Program-made: the position numbers and the translations under genes | Assembly (NCBI GenBank): GCA_003094535.1 | Contig: NATV01000118.1 | Location: 1-64,000, forward strand | Source: a gamma proteobacterium symbiont of Ctena orbiculata | Lineage (GTDB): Bacteria; Pseudomonadota; Gammaproteobacteria; Chromatiales; Chromatiaceae | Reading direction: 5' to 3' | Length of the DNA: 64,000 nt | The notes under the pieces: generated by a model | What the model saw: only the letters and a program-made list of their open reading frames with translations | The model's database searches: none | Told to the model about the DNA's origin: nothing | In this document: positions 1 to 8,878 of the stretch, one piece after another | Numbering within the stretch: position 1 is the stretch's first letter | How the letters are laid out: each line of letters starts with the position of its first letter

Positions 1-44
1 AACGCCGCATTCAGCGGCTTGTCCGCTGTAGTGACTGGTTAGCT
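1..44 (-). other. attC-like recombination site remnant
   Basis: On the minus strand this 44-base stretch starts a few bases after the stop codon of the small membrane gene at 49-411, exactly where an integron cassette carries its attC. It has a TAAC box at the gene-proximal side (positions 38-42 region), an imperfect hairpin (TTCAGCGG at 11-18 against CCGCTGTAG at 23-31) and a GTT end at positions 1-3 that would continue outside the window as the second core site. The site is short and cut by the window edge, and no integrase is visible, so this is a pattern match only. Confidence 0.45.
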
Positions 45-48
45 TGCT

Positions 49-411
49 TCACGTGAAATACGCCCAAGTGACCAACCCCGACAGAAAAGGAAGCATATAT
101 AGAAACACCACTCCCATAAACATTATAACGCCGTCAGCTCCCCTTGTTTTAGCCAGGTGGTAAGGAAGAACAAGCGGCCAGAAAAGGAAAACGAAATATG
201 AATATTCGAAAGGCTCATAAAGCTTCTTTTCTTTCGCATCATTGCTTGTCCAAAGCGCGATGACCAGAGCGTACGAAACAGACCAAATAAAATTGGTTTC
301 TTCCGATGTCACTTGTTTTTTCAGGGCCGCAAAAACTTCGAGCCACGCATACGCTAAGGAGGCAAACAGTAGCCCGAGTACGATCCACTTCTGGTTATTC
401 TTTAACGTCAT
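49..411 (-). CDS. small integral membrane protein, possible integron cassette gene
   Basis: 120 residues with about four hydrophobic segments (roughly residues 8-28, 42-54, 70-84 and 95-115), so an inner-membrane protein. I recognise no family. The stop codon lies next to the attC-like hairpin at 1-44, the gene is on its own, and the upstream side is a block of inverted repeats with no neighbouring coding region: all of this fits a mobile cassette gene. Codon use is less GC-rich than in sthA next to it. The function is unknown. Confidence 0.55.
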   Translation of the reverse strand: MTLKNNQKWIVLGLLFASLAYAWLEVFAALKKQVTSEETNFIWSVSYALVIALWTSNDAKEKKLYEPFEYSYFVFLFWPLVLPYHLAKTRGADGVIMFMGVVFLYMLPFLSGLVTWAYFT

Positions 412-432
412 ATTTTCAAGCTGACTTCTAAG

Positions 433-712
433 TAGCAGGCAACTTGCCTCATAACCCGCCTATTTACACTATTAGTCGTGCAAACTGCCCGCGAATCCTC
501 TGAATTCTGCGGGATAGCAGGCACATTGCACGAAAACAAAACGTGCAATGTGCCTGCTATCTACGTACGGGAGATTAGGATTAGATTGGAACAACCTCCC
601 TGTCAGGTTCATTTTTATACCAATTTTCATTGTCTTACCAGTCATTTTCGATTGCTGTATTTGTCCTGGCAAGAAATAGAGTTGCAAGTTTTCGTGCAAT
701 TTGCCTGCTATC
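433..712. repeat. nested inverted-repeat block (four copies of a 15-20 bp unit)
   Basis: The unit GATAGCAGGCACATTGCACG occurs at 513-532 and as a perfect reverse complement at 542-561, giving a 20-bp stem with a 9-base A-rich loop. A one-mismatch copy lies at 693-712 in the same orientation as the 542 copy, and a shorter copy (TAGCAGGCAACTTGC) at 433-447 in the opposite orientation. The outer two copies share GCAA where the inner two share GCAC, so the block is arranged as nested outer and inner pairs. A further short palindrome (CCCGC...GCGGG) lies at 488-512. No believable gene lies in 424-794. It resembles a REP/BIME or a short non-autonomous element. Confidence 0.7.
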
Positions 713-794
713 ACACCGGTCGGCTCACTCGCACTCCGCTTTCTGTTAAACTCCACCTCTTTTATGCGTAAAATAAAGAGGTTATGGGTAGTCA

Positions 795-2192
795 ATGAGC
801 GCCAAAGGATACGATGTAATTGTGATCGGCAGCGGTCCCGGCGGCGAGGGTGCCGCCATGAAGCTGGTGAAATCGGGCAAGCGGGTGGCGATCATCGAGG
901 CCTTCGACAAGGTCGGCGGCGGTTGCACCCACTGGGGGACCATCCCCTCCAAGGCGCTGCGGCACAATATCCAGATGTTGCGGGACTTCCGGCGCAATCC
1001 GCTGTTTCAGCATACCCATGACCAGATTCAGGTGGAGTATTCCGACCTGATCAAGGCCGCCGGCAAGGTGATCAACGAACAGGTGCGCAGCCGCCTGCGC
1101 CACTACGCCCGCAACCGGGTGGATGTGATCCACGGGCGTGCCCGTTTCTGCGGCCCACAACAGATTGAAGTGGTACAGGAGGGGGGCGGTGTCGAGGAGC
1201 TGGAAGCAGAGCACTTCGTCATCGCCACCGGGTCCCGTCCCTACCATCCCGAGGATGTGGACTTCAGCCACCCCAATATCCTGGACAGCGATTCGGTGCT
1301 GCGCCTCGACCGAACTCCCGACTCGATCACCATCTACGGCGCCGGGGTGATCGGCTGCGAGTACGCCTCCATCTTCTGCAATCTCGATGTGAAGGTGAAC
1401 CTGGTCAACACCCGCGACCGCCTGCTCTCCTTTCTCGACGACGAGATCACCGACGCCCTCAGCTACCACCTCCGGAACCAGGGTACGGTGATCCGCCACG
1501 ACGAGGAGTATGAGCTTGTCGAGGCCCTGGACGACGGCGTCGTCCTCCATTGCAAATCGGGGAAGAAGTTCAAGACCGATGTGCTGCTCTGGGCCAACGG
1601 CCGCAGCGGCAATACCGAGGCCATGGGTTTGGAGGAGATCGGAGTCTCGATCAACCATCGCGGCCAGATCGAGGTCGACAAGCGCTACGCCACTTCACAA
1701 CCCCATATCTACGCCGTCGGCGACGTGGTCGGGCCGCCCGCCCTGGCCAGCGCCAGTTACGATCAGGGGCGCTTCGTCGGCGCCCAGATCGCCACCGGCG
1801 AGCCCGACTGGCAGTTGATCGAGGAGTTTCCCACCGGGATCTATACCCTGCCGGAGATCAGTTCACTGGGACGCACGGAGCGGGAGCTGACCGCGGAGAA
1901 GATCCCTTACGAGGTGGGGCATGCAAGTTTCCGCACCATCGCCCGAGCGCAGATCACCAACCACGAAGTGGGTATGCTGAAGCTGCTGTTCCATCGCGAG
2001 ACCCTGGAGATCCTCGGCATCCACTGTTTCGGCGAAGGGGCCTCCGAGATCGTCCACATCGGCCAGGCCATCATGGCCCAGCCGGGGGAGGCCAACAGCC
2101 TGCTCTATTTCACCGAAAACACCTTCAACTACCCGACCATGGCGGAGGCCTACCGGGTCGCGGCCCTGAATGGACTGAATCGGATCTTTTAA
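795..2192 (+). CDS. sthA: soluble NAD(P)+ transhydrogenase SthA
   Basis: 465 residues, the usual length of the soluble (Si-specific) pyridine nucleotide transhydrogenase, a cytoplasmic FAD flavoprotein that passes hydride between NADPH and NAD+. The N-terminal FAD site [10 protein letters not shown] is at about residues 12-21. The region equivalent to the disulfide of lipoamide dehydrogenases reads [17 protein letters not shown], with a single Cys followed by THWG, which is the SthA signature and separates it from true disulfide reductases. A second Rossmann motif ([11 protein letters not shown]) near residue 180 binds NAD(P), and a C-terminal dimerisation domain ends in a typical [16 protein letters not shown] segment. 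An AAGAGG Shine-Dalgarno lies about 12 bases before the ATG. It stands alone, followed by a MITE-like element. Confidence 0.95.
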   Translation: MSAKGYDVIVIGSGPGGEGAAMKLVKSGKRVAIIEAFDKVGGGCTHWGTIPSKALRHNIQMLRDFRRNPLFQHTHDQIQVEYSDLIKAAGKVINEQVRSRLRHYARNRVDVIHGRARFCGPQQIEVVQEGGGVEELEAEHFVIATGSRPYHPEDVDFSHPNILDSDSVLRLDRTPDSITIYGAGVIGCEYASIFCNLDVKVNLVNTRDRLLSFLDDEITDALSYHLRNQGTVIRHDEEYELVEALDDGVVLHCKSGKKFKTDVLLWANGRSGNTEAMGLEEIGVSINHRGQIEVDKRYATSQPHIYAVGDVVGPPALASASYDQGRFVGAQIATGEPDWQLIEEFPTGIYTLPEISSLGRTERELTAEKIPYEVGHASFRTIARAQITNHEVGMLKLLFHRETLEILGIHCFGEGASEIVHIGQAIMAQPGEANSLLYFTENTFNYPTMAEAYRVAALNGLNRIF

Positions 2193-2202
2193 TCAGTTGT
2201 CA

Positions 2203-2371
2203 GTCCGCAAATGAACGCAAATGTTTTCTCGTTCCCACGCTCCCGCGCGGGAATGAAGACCTTAGTGTAAATAAAGATCAGGACGTAGGGTGTGGCTTGC
2301 CGCACCCTACGTATTTTTGACATCGCGAAGCGGAAATAAACATTTGCGTTCATTCGCGTTCATTTGCGGAC
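2203..2371. repeat. MITE-like intergenic element with terminal inverted repeats
   Basis: A 169-bp element fills the gap between the convergent sthA and crotonase genes. Its ends are GTCCGCAAATGAACGCAAATG (2203-2223) and the inverted form at 2341-2371, which carries an extra internal 10-base repeat; 15 terminal bases match exactly. Inside are two further hairpins: CGTTCCCACGC...GCGGGAATG at 2230-2254, a form seen widely between genes in Chromatiales and related gammaproteobacteria, and ACGTAGGGTG (2283-2292) with CACCCTACGT (2303-2312) followed by ATTTTTG. The last hairpin could serve as a terminator for sthA. No coding capacity. Confidence 0.65.
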
Positions 2372-2377
2372 TATCTT

Positions 2378-3172
2378 TCAAACACCCTTGAACACAGGTT
2401 TACGTTTTTCAAGGAAGGCCGTCATGCCCTCTTTCTGGTCGTCCGAGGAGAAGCAGAGGCCGAAGGCCTGGCTCTCGATCTGGCAGGCACTGTCCAGCTC
2501 GAGGTCCCGGCCCCTGACGATGGCCTGCTTGCTTAAATGAACGGCCAGCGGGCCTTTTTGGCAGATCAATTCAGCCATGGAGAGGGCCTCCTGCATCAGC
2601 CTGTCCTGGGGGTAGACATGGTTGACCAGGCCCCAGGACAAGGCTTCGTCCGCCTTGACGTGGCGACCGCTGACGATCATCTCCATCGCCCTGGCGGGAC
2701 CGATGAGCCTGGAGAGGCGCTGGGTACCTCCGAAACCCGGGGTAATCCCCAGATTGACCTCCGGCTGGCCGAACACGGCATTTTCCGAGGCGATGATCCA
2801 GTCGCAGGCGAGCGCCAGTTCACAACCACCACCGAGACAGTAACCGTTGACCAGGGCGATCACCGGTATCGGCAACAGCTCGAGCTGGCGAAAAACCTTT
2901 AGCGCGGCCTGGGACAGGGCCATTGCCTCCACTGCCGTCATCATTTGCATTTCACTGATGTCCGCCCCCGCCACAAATGCCTTTTCCCCCGCCCCGGTAA
3001 TCAACAGCACCCGCGCCTCGTCATTCCCGGCCACTTGCTCCAAGGCGTGTGCAAGCTCCTTGAAGGTCTCGCTATTGAGGGCGTTCAGGCTGGCAGGTCT
3101 GTTCAGTGTCAGCAGATAGATGCCCTCAGCGATCGACTCGAAGCCCAAGGTCTGGTAAGCGGAATTGTTCAT
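2378..3172 (-). CDS. enoyl-CoA hydratase/isomerase (crotonase family)
   Basis: 264 residues, normal for a crotonase. It hydrates or isomerises short or medium enoyl-CoA thioesters in the cytoplasm. The first oxyanion-hole segment is AFVAGADISEM (about residues 66-76), the second NGYCLGGGCELALACD (about 109-124), and the catalytic Glu lies in GQPEVNLGITPGFGGTQRL (about 135-153). The motif set matches the 3-hydroxybutyryl-CoA dehydratase/enoyl-CoA hydratase subgroup. It is a single gene convergent with sthA, with no beta-oxidation partner beside it, so the pathway cannot be fixed. Confidence 0.9.
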   Translation of the reverse strand: MNNSAYQTLGFESIAEGIYLLTLNRPASLNALNSETFKELAHALEQVAGNDEARVLLITGAGEKAFVAGADISEMQMMTAVEAMALSQAALKVFRQLELLPIPVIALVNGYCLGGGCELALACDWIIASENAVFGQPEVNLGITPGFGGTQRLSRLIGPARAMEMIVSGRHVKADEALSWGLVNHVYPQDRLMQEALSMAELICQKGPLAVHLSKQAIVRGRDLELDSACQIESQAFGLCFSSDDQKEGMTAFLEKRKPVFKGV

Positions 3173-3332
3173 GATCTTTGCCTATGTTGAGCAGGGACGG
3201 CGGATAGTAAAACGGAAATATATCAGGATTCATTAAGGAAGTTCGATTTCCTGCCGCCCTGGAACAATCAGCGTTTCCGTTGATCCTATCCTGACAATGG
3301 CATGAATGGAGTGGGGCGTTGCGATATTCACG

Positions 3333-3376
3333 CAAAAAAAAGCCGCACCCGATGAATCCGGATGCGGCGCATTTTT
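3333..3376 (-). terminator. Rho-independent terminator of the chemoreceptor gene
   Basis: On the minus strand GCCGCATCC and GGGTGCGGC form a 9-bp stem (arms 3342-3350 and 3360-3368, 9-base loop) followed by a run of eight T. It lies 14 bases after the chemoreceptor stop codon. A T-rich run on the other side suggests it may also act on plus-strand transcripts. Confidence 0.85.
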
Positions 3377-3389
3377 ATAGTGACAAAAA

Positions 3390-5045
3390 TCAGACTTTAA
3401 AGCGTTCCACCAGTCCCTTGAGCTGCTCGGCCAGCCTCGCCAGATCGTCGCTGGCCTGGGCCGTCTGCTGGGCACCGGTCGCGGACTGCTCCGCCACCTC
3501 GTTGATGCTCACGATACTGCGGTTGATCTCTTCGGTGACCGAGCTCTGCTCCTCGGCAGCGCTGGCGATCTGGGTGTTCATATTGGTGATCTGCTCCACG
3601 GCGGTGTTTATGGTCTGCAGCGCCTCGCCGGCGGCAGCGGCCTGCTCCACACCGACCAGGGTCATCTCCTTGCCTTCAGCCATCACCTTTACCGCGTTGT
3701 TGGCGCCGTACTGAAGCTTGCTGATCATCTCCTCGATCTCCTGGGTCGACTCCTGGGTGCGCCCGGCCAGGGTGCGGACCTCATCCGCCACCACGGCGAA
3801 ACCGCGACCCTGCTCGCCTGCCCGGGCCGCCTCGATCGCCGCGTTGAGGGCCAGCAGGTTGGTCTGCTCGGCGATGCTCTTGATCACATCGAGCACCGAA
3901 CCGATATTCATACTCTCGGATTCGAGCTGCTGGATCACGCCGGCGGCCTCTTCCACCTCTTTGGCCAACTCACCGATGGCATCGATCACCTTGTCGATCA
4001 CCTGTTTGCCCTGGTGGAAGGTGCTGTCCGCCTCGCGGGCCGCCTCGGCCGCCTCCACTGCATTGCGTGCCACCTCCTGTACCGTGGCGCTCATCTGGTT
4101 CATCGCCGTGGCCACCTGTCCGGTCTCTGTCAACTGCTGATTGATGCCCTGTGTGGTCTGAGTGGTCACCGTGGAGGTCTCCTCTGCCGCCGCGGCAAGC
4201 TGAGTCACCGAATCCTTGACCTCGTTCATGGCATCATGGAATTTGTCCGCCATCTTGTTGAAGGCATTGGCGATATGGCCAAGTTCATCCTTGTTGCCAT
4301 ATTCCACACGCGCCCCCAGGTCGCCATCGGACAGCTGTTTCGCGGTCTGCTCAATCTGGCTGACGCCCGCCGATATCGTGGAAATCGTCAGGTAGGCCAT
4401 GGCCAGGCTGATGATCGCACCGACGATCAAACTGGCAATGACCCAGGTGATCATGGAGTGGTAGGCCTCGTCGGTCTCGATGAAAAATGCTTCGGCCTCC
4501 TCTTCCTGGAGCGCGATCAGGGATTCGATGGTCCCCTTCATCTCCTCCATGACAGGATTGACCACCCTCAATACCAGGCTTTCCGCTTTATGATAGTGTC
4601 CCGTCTTGATACCCTCCTTGATCTTCTCTATTCCCTCCTTTCCAAACTTTTCCAATTCCGCCTGAAACACGGCCGCCAAGCGTTGCTCCTCCGCATCCAG
4701 GTGGGAACTCATGAATTCCGCCCAATGTTCGTCGATATCTTTGATGTTGTGGTCGATTCGATCGATATGCACCGACACGGGATGGTCATGCATCGAGGAG
4801 AAGGAGGAACTTGGATCGTGCTGCAATGCGAGCAGAACCTGCGATCGGCTATCCTCGGCCGCCTCCAGGATTACTCCCAGTGCATGCATATGCGCCATGT
4901 CTTGGTGGAAAAGCTCATCGATGGCATGATCGGCGTTGCGCATACCGTTGAGCCCCATCAGCCCCACGAAGAGCGCCACGAACAGCACCAGGCCGACCAT
5001 GATATAGAGTTGTAGTTTTATCGGAAGATTGCGAAGAAATGACAT
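3390..5045 (-). CDS. methyl-accepting chemotaxis protein
   Basis: 551-residue transmembrane chemoreceptor. The first membrane segment is at about residues 10-32 and the second at about 197-219; between them is a helical periplasmic domain of about 165 residues rich in His and Asp (four-helix-bundle type). A HAMP domain follows and then the long methyl-accepting coiled coil with the conserved hairpin tip [20 protein letters not shown] near residue 410, which docks CheA/CheW. No chemotaxis kinase genes are nearby, so it feeds into a system elsewhere in the genome. The ligand cannot be predicted, although the His-rich sensor could bind metal. Confidence 0.93.
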   Translation of the reverse strand: MSFLRNLPIKLQLYIMVGLVLFVALFVGLMGLNGMRNADHAIDELFHQDMAHMHALGVILEAAEDSRSQVLLALQHDPSSSFSSMHDHPVSVHIDRIDHNIKDIDEHWAEFMSSHLDAEEQRLAAVFQAELEKFGKEGIEKIKEGIKTGHYHKAESLVLRVVNPVMEEMKGTIESLIALQEEEAEAFFIETDEAYHSMITWVIASLIVGAIISLAMAYLTISTISAGVSQIEQTAKQLSDGDLGARVEYGNKDELGHIANAFNKMADKFHDAMNEVKDSVTQLAAAAEETSTVTTQTTQGINQQLTETGQVATAMNQMSATVQEVARNAVEAAEAAREADSTFHQGKQVIDKVIDAIGELAKEVEEAAGVIQQLESESMNIGSVLDVIKSIAEQTNLLALNAAIEAARAGEQGRGFAVVADEVRTLAGRTQESTQEIEEMISKLQYGANNAVKVMAEGKEMTLVGVEQAAAAGEALQTINTAVEQITNMNTQIASAAEEQSSVTEEINRSIVSINEVAEQSATGAQQTAQASDDLARLAEQLKGLVERFKV

Positions 5046-5401
5046 TTTTGATCACCCAAAACGGTATAGTGAAATCTACTGTTTTTGCTCTTGACGCAGA
5101 CTTTCACTTCGCTGTGATCAAATCCCCCTACCTGGAGCCGACATTTATGTCTGATGGTGCAGAGGCAAACACACGCTACAACCTATTATTCGACTTGAAT
5201 CACAGAACCTTTAATAAAATGACCTTAATTTCACGAATATTTGGCGCGGCCTGGCCAGCCTGATCATCTACATAAACTGCGTGAATCCTACTCCCGCAAG
5301 CCAAATGATCCCGCTACGGACCTCATTCCAATCAGGTCCGACTTCAATACCATGAGCGCATGTTCATTTTCCTGTAATATCAGCTCGTTAGAGTATTGGG
5401 A
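5046..5401. other. intergenic region between divergent genes
   Basis: 356 bases separating the divergent chemoreceptor and TIM-barrel genes. It must hold both promoters. I see no clear repeat, RNA or small gene; the one open frame here (5039-5263) has no ribosome-binding site and no family features. Confidence 0.4.
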
Positions 5402-6265
5402 ATGATCAGTCCTACAATCTACACAAACTGGGGATACAAGGTGTTCGACCGCCGTCGCGACGAGGTCGAGCCTCTATTGGTGCAGGCGCTCGAGGATGGC
5501 CGCGCGTTGGAGGTGGGGCTCTACTTCCACGATCCGGCGACCCATGACTGCCTGAACAGCCTCCTGCCGGACAGCGATTGTCTGCTCAACACCCACCTGG
5601 ATCACCGCCGCCTCAACATCTTCGCCCTCGATGACAGTGACCTGGTGGCACAACTGCGCAGACAGATCGAAAACTCGCTGCAGTGGGGCGCCAGCTACGG
5701 TATCAACCACCTCTCCGCCTTTACCCTGACAAGTCGACCTGAATTCCAGCCGGCATTGGAGCAGAAGCTGCTGGAGCACCTGCAGATCCTTAACCGGCTC
5801 TGCCGCGAGTACCGCTTCCCGATCCACATCGAAAACACCTATCACGATATCGACCTCTACAGACGGATATTCCTATCGATCAAACGGCACGAACTCGATC
5901 ATCTCCACTTCTGCTTTGACTTCGGACACGCCAAGGTCTGGTCGATGCAGCCCCTGCGCGCCTGGTTCGATTTCCTCGCCGAACTCGAGGGCGGCGGAAA
6001 ACGGCTCCACTTCCACCTCCACACCAACCGCGGACTCTCGGACGAACACCTCTCCTTTGTTGAGGCGGAATGGATGGAACTCTGCGATATCGATGAGTAC
6101 ACCACCCCGTGGAACAGCTTCGAGGCCCTGTCGATTATCGAGCAACGGTTTCCTGATGCTCGCAAGGTGATGGAGGTTCCACCCGGCGAGGCGCGGGAAA
6201 ACCTGCAACGGGTTATCGAGGAGATCGACCACATCGGTCAAAGGGGGCGCAAGAAAAGTGCCTGA
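5402..6265 (+). CDS. xylose-isomerase-like TIM-barrel protein
   Basis: About 287 residues resembling the sugar-phosphate isomerase/epimerase (AP endonuclease 2) superfamily. Features are the early NTHLDH strand (near residue 48), the IHIENTYHD segment (about 143-151) with the usual metal-binding Glu, the FCFDFGHAK strand (about 171-179) with Asp and His, and LHFHLHTNRG (about 203-212). The set of His/Asp/Glu at barrel strand ends fits a divalent-metal isomerase or epimerase; the substrate is unknown. A TTG start at 5396 is possible, but ATG 5402 has a better-spaced GAG upstream. A strong hairpin follows the gene. Confidence 0.7.
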   Translation: MISPTIYTNWGYKVFDRRRDEVEPLLVQALEDGRALEVGLYFHDPATHDCLNSLLPDSDCLLNTHLDHRRLNIFALDDSDLVAQLRRQIENSLQWGASYGINHLSAFTLTSRPEFQPALEQKLLEHLQILNRLCREYRFPIHIENTYHDIDLYRRIFLSIKRHELDHLHFCFDFGHAKVWSMQPLRAWFDFLAELEGGGKRLHFHLHTNRGLSDEHLSFVEAEWMELCDIDEYTTPWNSFEALSIIEQRFPDARKVMEVPPGEARENLQRVIEEIDHIGQRGRKKSA

Positions 6266-6318
6266 GAATCTCCGCGGCATTCAGCAAAACCCCTGATTCC
6301 CATCCAACAGGAGGATTG

Positions 6319-6364
6319 TCGACCAGCGGCGGGATGCGCACTCCCGCCCGTCCCTGCTGGTCGA
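6319..6364. terminator. long hairpin between the TIM-barrel and AAA-OmpA genes
   Basis: A two-part stem: TCGACCAGC (6319-6327) pairs with GCTGGTCGA (6356-6364), and GGCGGGA (6328-6334) with TCCCGCC (6342-6348), with a 7-base bulge on the right side. No T run follows, so it is either a weak terminator or a 3-prime stabilising structure for the upstream mRNA. Confidence 0.5.
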
Positions 6365-6502
6365 TCAGGGATTAATTGTGCGGGAGGTCACACATTTGGA
6401 TCCTTTCAAGCCTCCATCTGACCCTGCGGCATTGCCGATGAATAGAATGACGTAGACTCAGGTTTTGGCAGAGTGATGGAACATTCGTGGGAATCCACTG
6501 AA

Positions 6503-8830
6503 ATGTACGAGACTTTTTTTGGATTCAAGGATACGCCCTTCAGGTTAAGCGCGGACGAGAAGTTCCGCTACGCCCATAAGAACTACCTGCGCGCTTCCGC
6601 ATACCTCGCCTACGCCCTGCAACAGAGCGAAGGATTGGTCATGATTACCGGCAAGCCTGGATCCGGTAAAACCACCCTGATCAGGGATGTCATCTCCGAG
6701 CTCGATAGTGCGCAGTACTGCACACTCCATCTCGTGACCAGCCAGCTGCATGCCGAGGAACTGTTGCGCAAGATGGCGCTGGAATACGGCTTGCCCGCGG
6801 AAACCTACAACAAGGCAACCCTGCTAACCAATATTCACAAGCATCTCAACCTGTTGCATGCACAGGGAAAACATTCGATCCTGTTCCTTGATGAAGCACA
6901 AAATCTCTCCCCCACGGGGTTGGAGGAGTTGCGTCTGTTATCCAACCTGCAAGAGGGAAAAGACTCCCTTCTGCAGATCGTACTGATCGGTCACGACGAT
7001 TTGCGCCAGCTCCTGCTGGGACCTGGCATGGAACATATCCAGCAAAGATTAGTCGCGAGTTGCCAGATTGAGCCAATGACGCCCGGGCAGACGAAGGCCT
7101 ATATTAGCCATCGCCTTGAACTTGTCGGCTGGCAGCAGGACCCGAAGATTCAGGAAGCGGTCTTTCAGCTTATCCACGAAGCCTCGCAAGGCGTGCCGAG
7201 AAACATAAACCATTTGATGAGTCACCTGCTCCTCTTTGCCTCCCTGGAGGAAAAACATACGCTCACGGACGAAGATGCATTGACCATCATCGAAGAACTG
7301 GTTGAACAGCAGCGTATCACGCTACCCGGCGAGTACGGTTTCGAGGGCTTTGTCGACAAATACAGGGCAGAAAGTGAACAACGTTTAGTACGACTCGCCG
7401 TGGCTGGCCATTCAGTCACCGCCCCACTGCCTGAGACAGCCCCTCCACCTAGTCGCGAACAAATCCTTGAGCCACCGCATACCACCGAACGCCGCGGTGC
7501 AGAGCGCCTTGCAGCGGACGATTCGCCTGGCGAAGAACGCAGGGTTGAGCTGGAACCCCCGGATACAGACTGGTTTCTTTGGCATTGTGACCCTGAACCG
7601 AGCGATGGGGAGGAGGATGACGGAAGCGACGAGGACTCGCTTCCAGCCGACGCGCCAGCGGAAGAGCCGGCTGAAGAGGAGAGGCGATCCGGACTGTTAT
7701 TGCCCAATGCCGATGAGATCTGGAATGGAGCAATGGCCTCCCTGGACATGGCATCCGTGTTCAAGGATGCAAGGTTACCAAAGCAGGTCAAAGAGAATAA
7801 AAGAGCCGCGAGCCGAACCAGGACAGAGCCGGCCGGTGCCATTGTCGTGAGTGATCGGGAGCATCGCTGGGGCGGGGTCTGGTTTATGTCCAGCGAAAAC
7901 AGCTCGGCACAAACCCATTGGCGTTCCCACAATGCCAGAGCAACGATAATCGATAGCAGGCTGACCCCTGTGCCCACGCTGAACAACCCGCATAACATCG
8001 CTGTCGACGAGAATCTGAGTATGCCGTCGGTGTGGGTCGAGCGCTGTCCGGAAATTAATCCTTCTCCCCCAGGGAACAGGTATAGCCAGCAACAGAAACA
8101 TGCCGGGAAAAGACCCTTGATACGCTCGATAAACCACATACTCGCCCTTGTCGCATTCGGTGTGGTGTTGATGCTGGTGATACGGCTGTTTCCGGACCAA
8201 TTCAGTCACCTCTGGGTGAGTATGGAGCCCCGACTTTCTGAACAGGATAACAAGCGAGCGGAAATCGCAACTCCCCCTCCCGCTGAGAGCGACCCTGAGA
8301 TCAGCCTCCCCGGTGATCCCGTTGAGGTTACCAAGGAGAGAGACAAGGGTGGGCAGCTGTCACCGCCTCCAGCTCCGCAATCGGTCGGTGTGCCGGCAGC
8401 GGAGCCGGAAACCGAAACAGGCAATGTCAGCGACGCGCATTCGCTGGAGGTGGGTGACTCTGACATCGACTCCTTTGAAAACATCGAGCTGGCCACCCGC
8501 TATATTGTCCATTTCGATTTCAATGGATCGAGGATATCCGGCGACTATCAACCCCTGCTCAAATCGATCAGAGACAAAATGCTGCTCGAAGAGAACAGCT
8601 TTTTGAGGATCACAGGCTATGCCGATTTCCAGGGAGAACGAAACTACAACTACCGCCTCTCAATGAAGCGCGCCGAAGAGGTCAAGCGATTTTTCATCAC
8701 GCGGGGTATCGCCGACGAACGGCTGCTGGTGACGGCTGTCGGTTCGGTCGGCAGAAACGAGCCTAGGCAGGAACGCGTCGATGCCAGGCGGGAGACACGA
8801 CGGGTCGAGGTTATCCTTTTTCCCAAATAG
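6503..8830 (+). CDS. ExeA-type AAA ATPase fused to an OmpA-like peptidoglycan-binding domain
   Basis: The first part is an ExeA/GspA-type AAA+ ATPase: it opens with MYETFFGFKDTPFRL, has Walker A GKPGSGKTT at about residues 50-58 and Walker B SILFLDEAQ at about 122-130. A long, acidic, Pro-rich linker follows, then one membrane segment at about residues 541-562, and a C-terminal periplasmic OmpA-like domain (about 666-775) with the NYRLSMKRAEEVKRFF motif that binds peptidoglycan. In GspA the ATPase is usually joined to a different peptidoglycan-binding domain, so the OmpA partner is unusual. I chose ATG 6503 because the family starts with MYxxFFGF; GTG 6473 and ATG 6476 are alternatives. Likely role: energy-driven work on the cell wall, for example assembly of a secretion or surface structure. 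Confidence 0.85.
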   Translation: MYETFFGFKDTPFRLSADEKFRYAHKNYLRASAYLAYALQQSEGLVMITGKPGSGKTTLIRDVISELDSAQYCTLHLVTSQLHAEELLRKMALEYGLPAETYNKATLLTNIHKHLNLLHAQGKHSILFLDEAQNLSPTGLEELRLLSNLQEGKDSLLQIVLIGHDDLRQLLLGPGMEHIQQRLVASCQIEPMTPGQTKAYISHRLELVGWQQDPKIQEAVFQLIHEASQGVPRNINHLMSHLLLFASLEEKHTLTDEDALTIIEELVEQQRITLPGEYGFEGFVDKYRAESEQRLVRLAVAGHSVTAPLPETAPPPSREQILEPPHTTERRGAERLAADDSPGEERRVELEPPDTDWFLWHCDPEPSDGEEDDGSDEDSLPADAPAEEPAEEERRSGLLLPNADEIWNGAMASLDMASVFKDARLPKQVKENKRAASRTRTEPAGAIVVSDREHRWGGVWFMSSENSSAQTHWRSHNARATIIDSRLTPVPTLNNPHNIAVDENLSMPSVWVERCPEINPSPPGNRYSQQQKHAGKRPLIRSINHILALVAFGVVLMLVIRLFPDQFSHLWVSMEPRLSEQDNKRAEIATPPPAESDPEISLPGDPVEVTKERDKGGQLSPPPAPQSVGVPAAEPETETGNVSDAHSLEVGDSDIDSFENIELATRYIVHFDFNGSRISGDYQPLLKSIRDKMLLEENSFLRITGYADFQGERNYNYRLSMKRAEEVKRFFITRGIADERLLVTAVGSVGRNEPRQERVDARRETRRVEVILFPK

Positions 8831-8878
8831 CGTGCGATCTTGACAACCGGTGCTTGATCACGCTTTCGCCGCAGGTGC

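Noticed and set aside
433-712. CRISPR array
   Set aside because: Only four copies, in both orientations, with unequal spacing; no cas genes. An inverted-repeat element fits better.
4014-5015. 333-codon plus-strand frame opposite the first chemoreceptor
   Set aside because: No protein-like features; the true gene on the other strand has complete domains.
5039-5263. 74-codon plus-strand gene
   Set aside because: No ribosome-binding site, overlaps the chemoreceptor start, no recognisable features.
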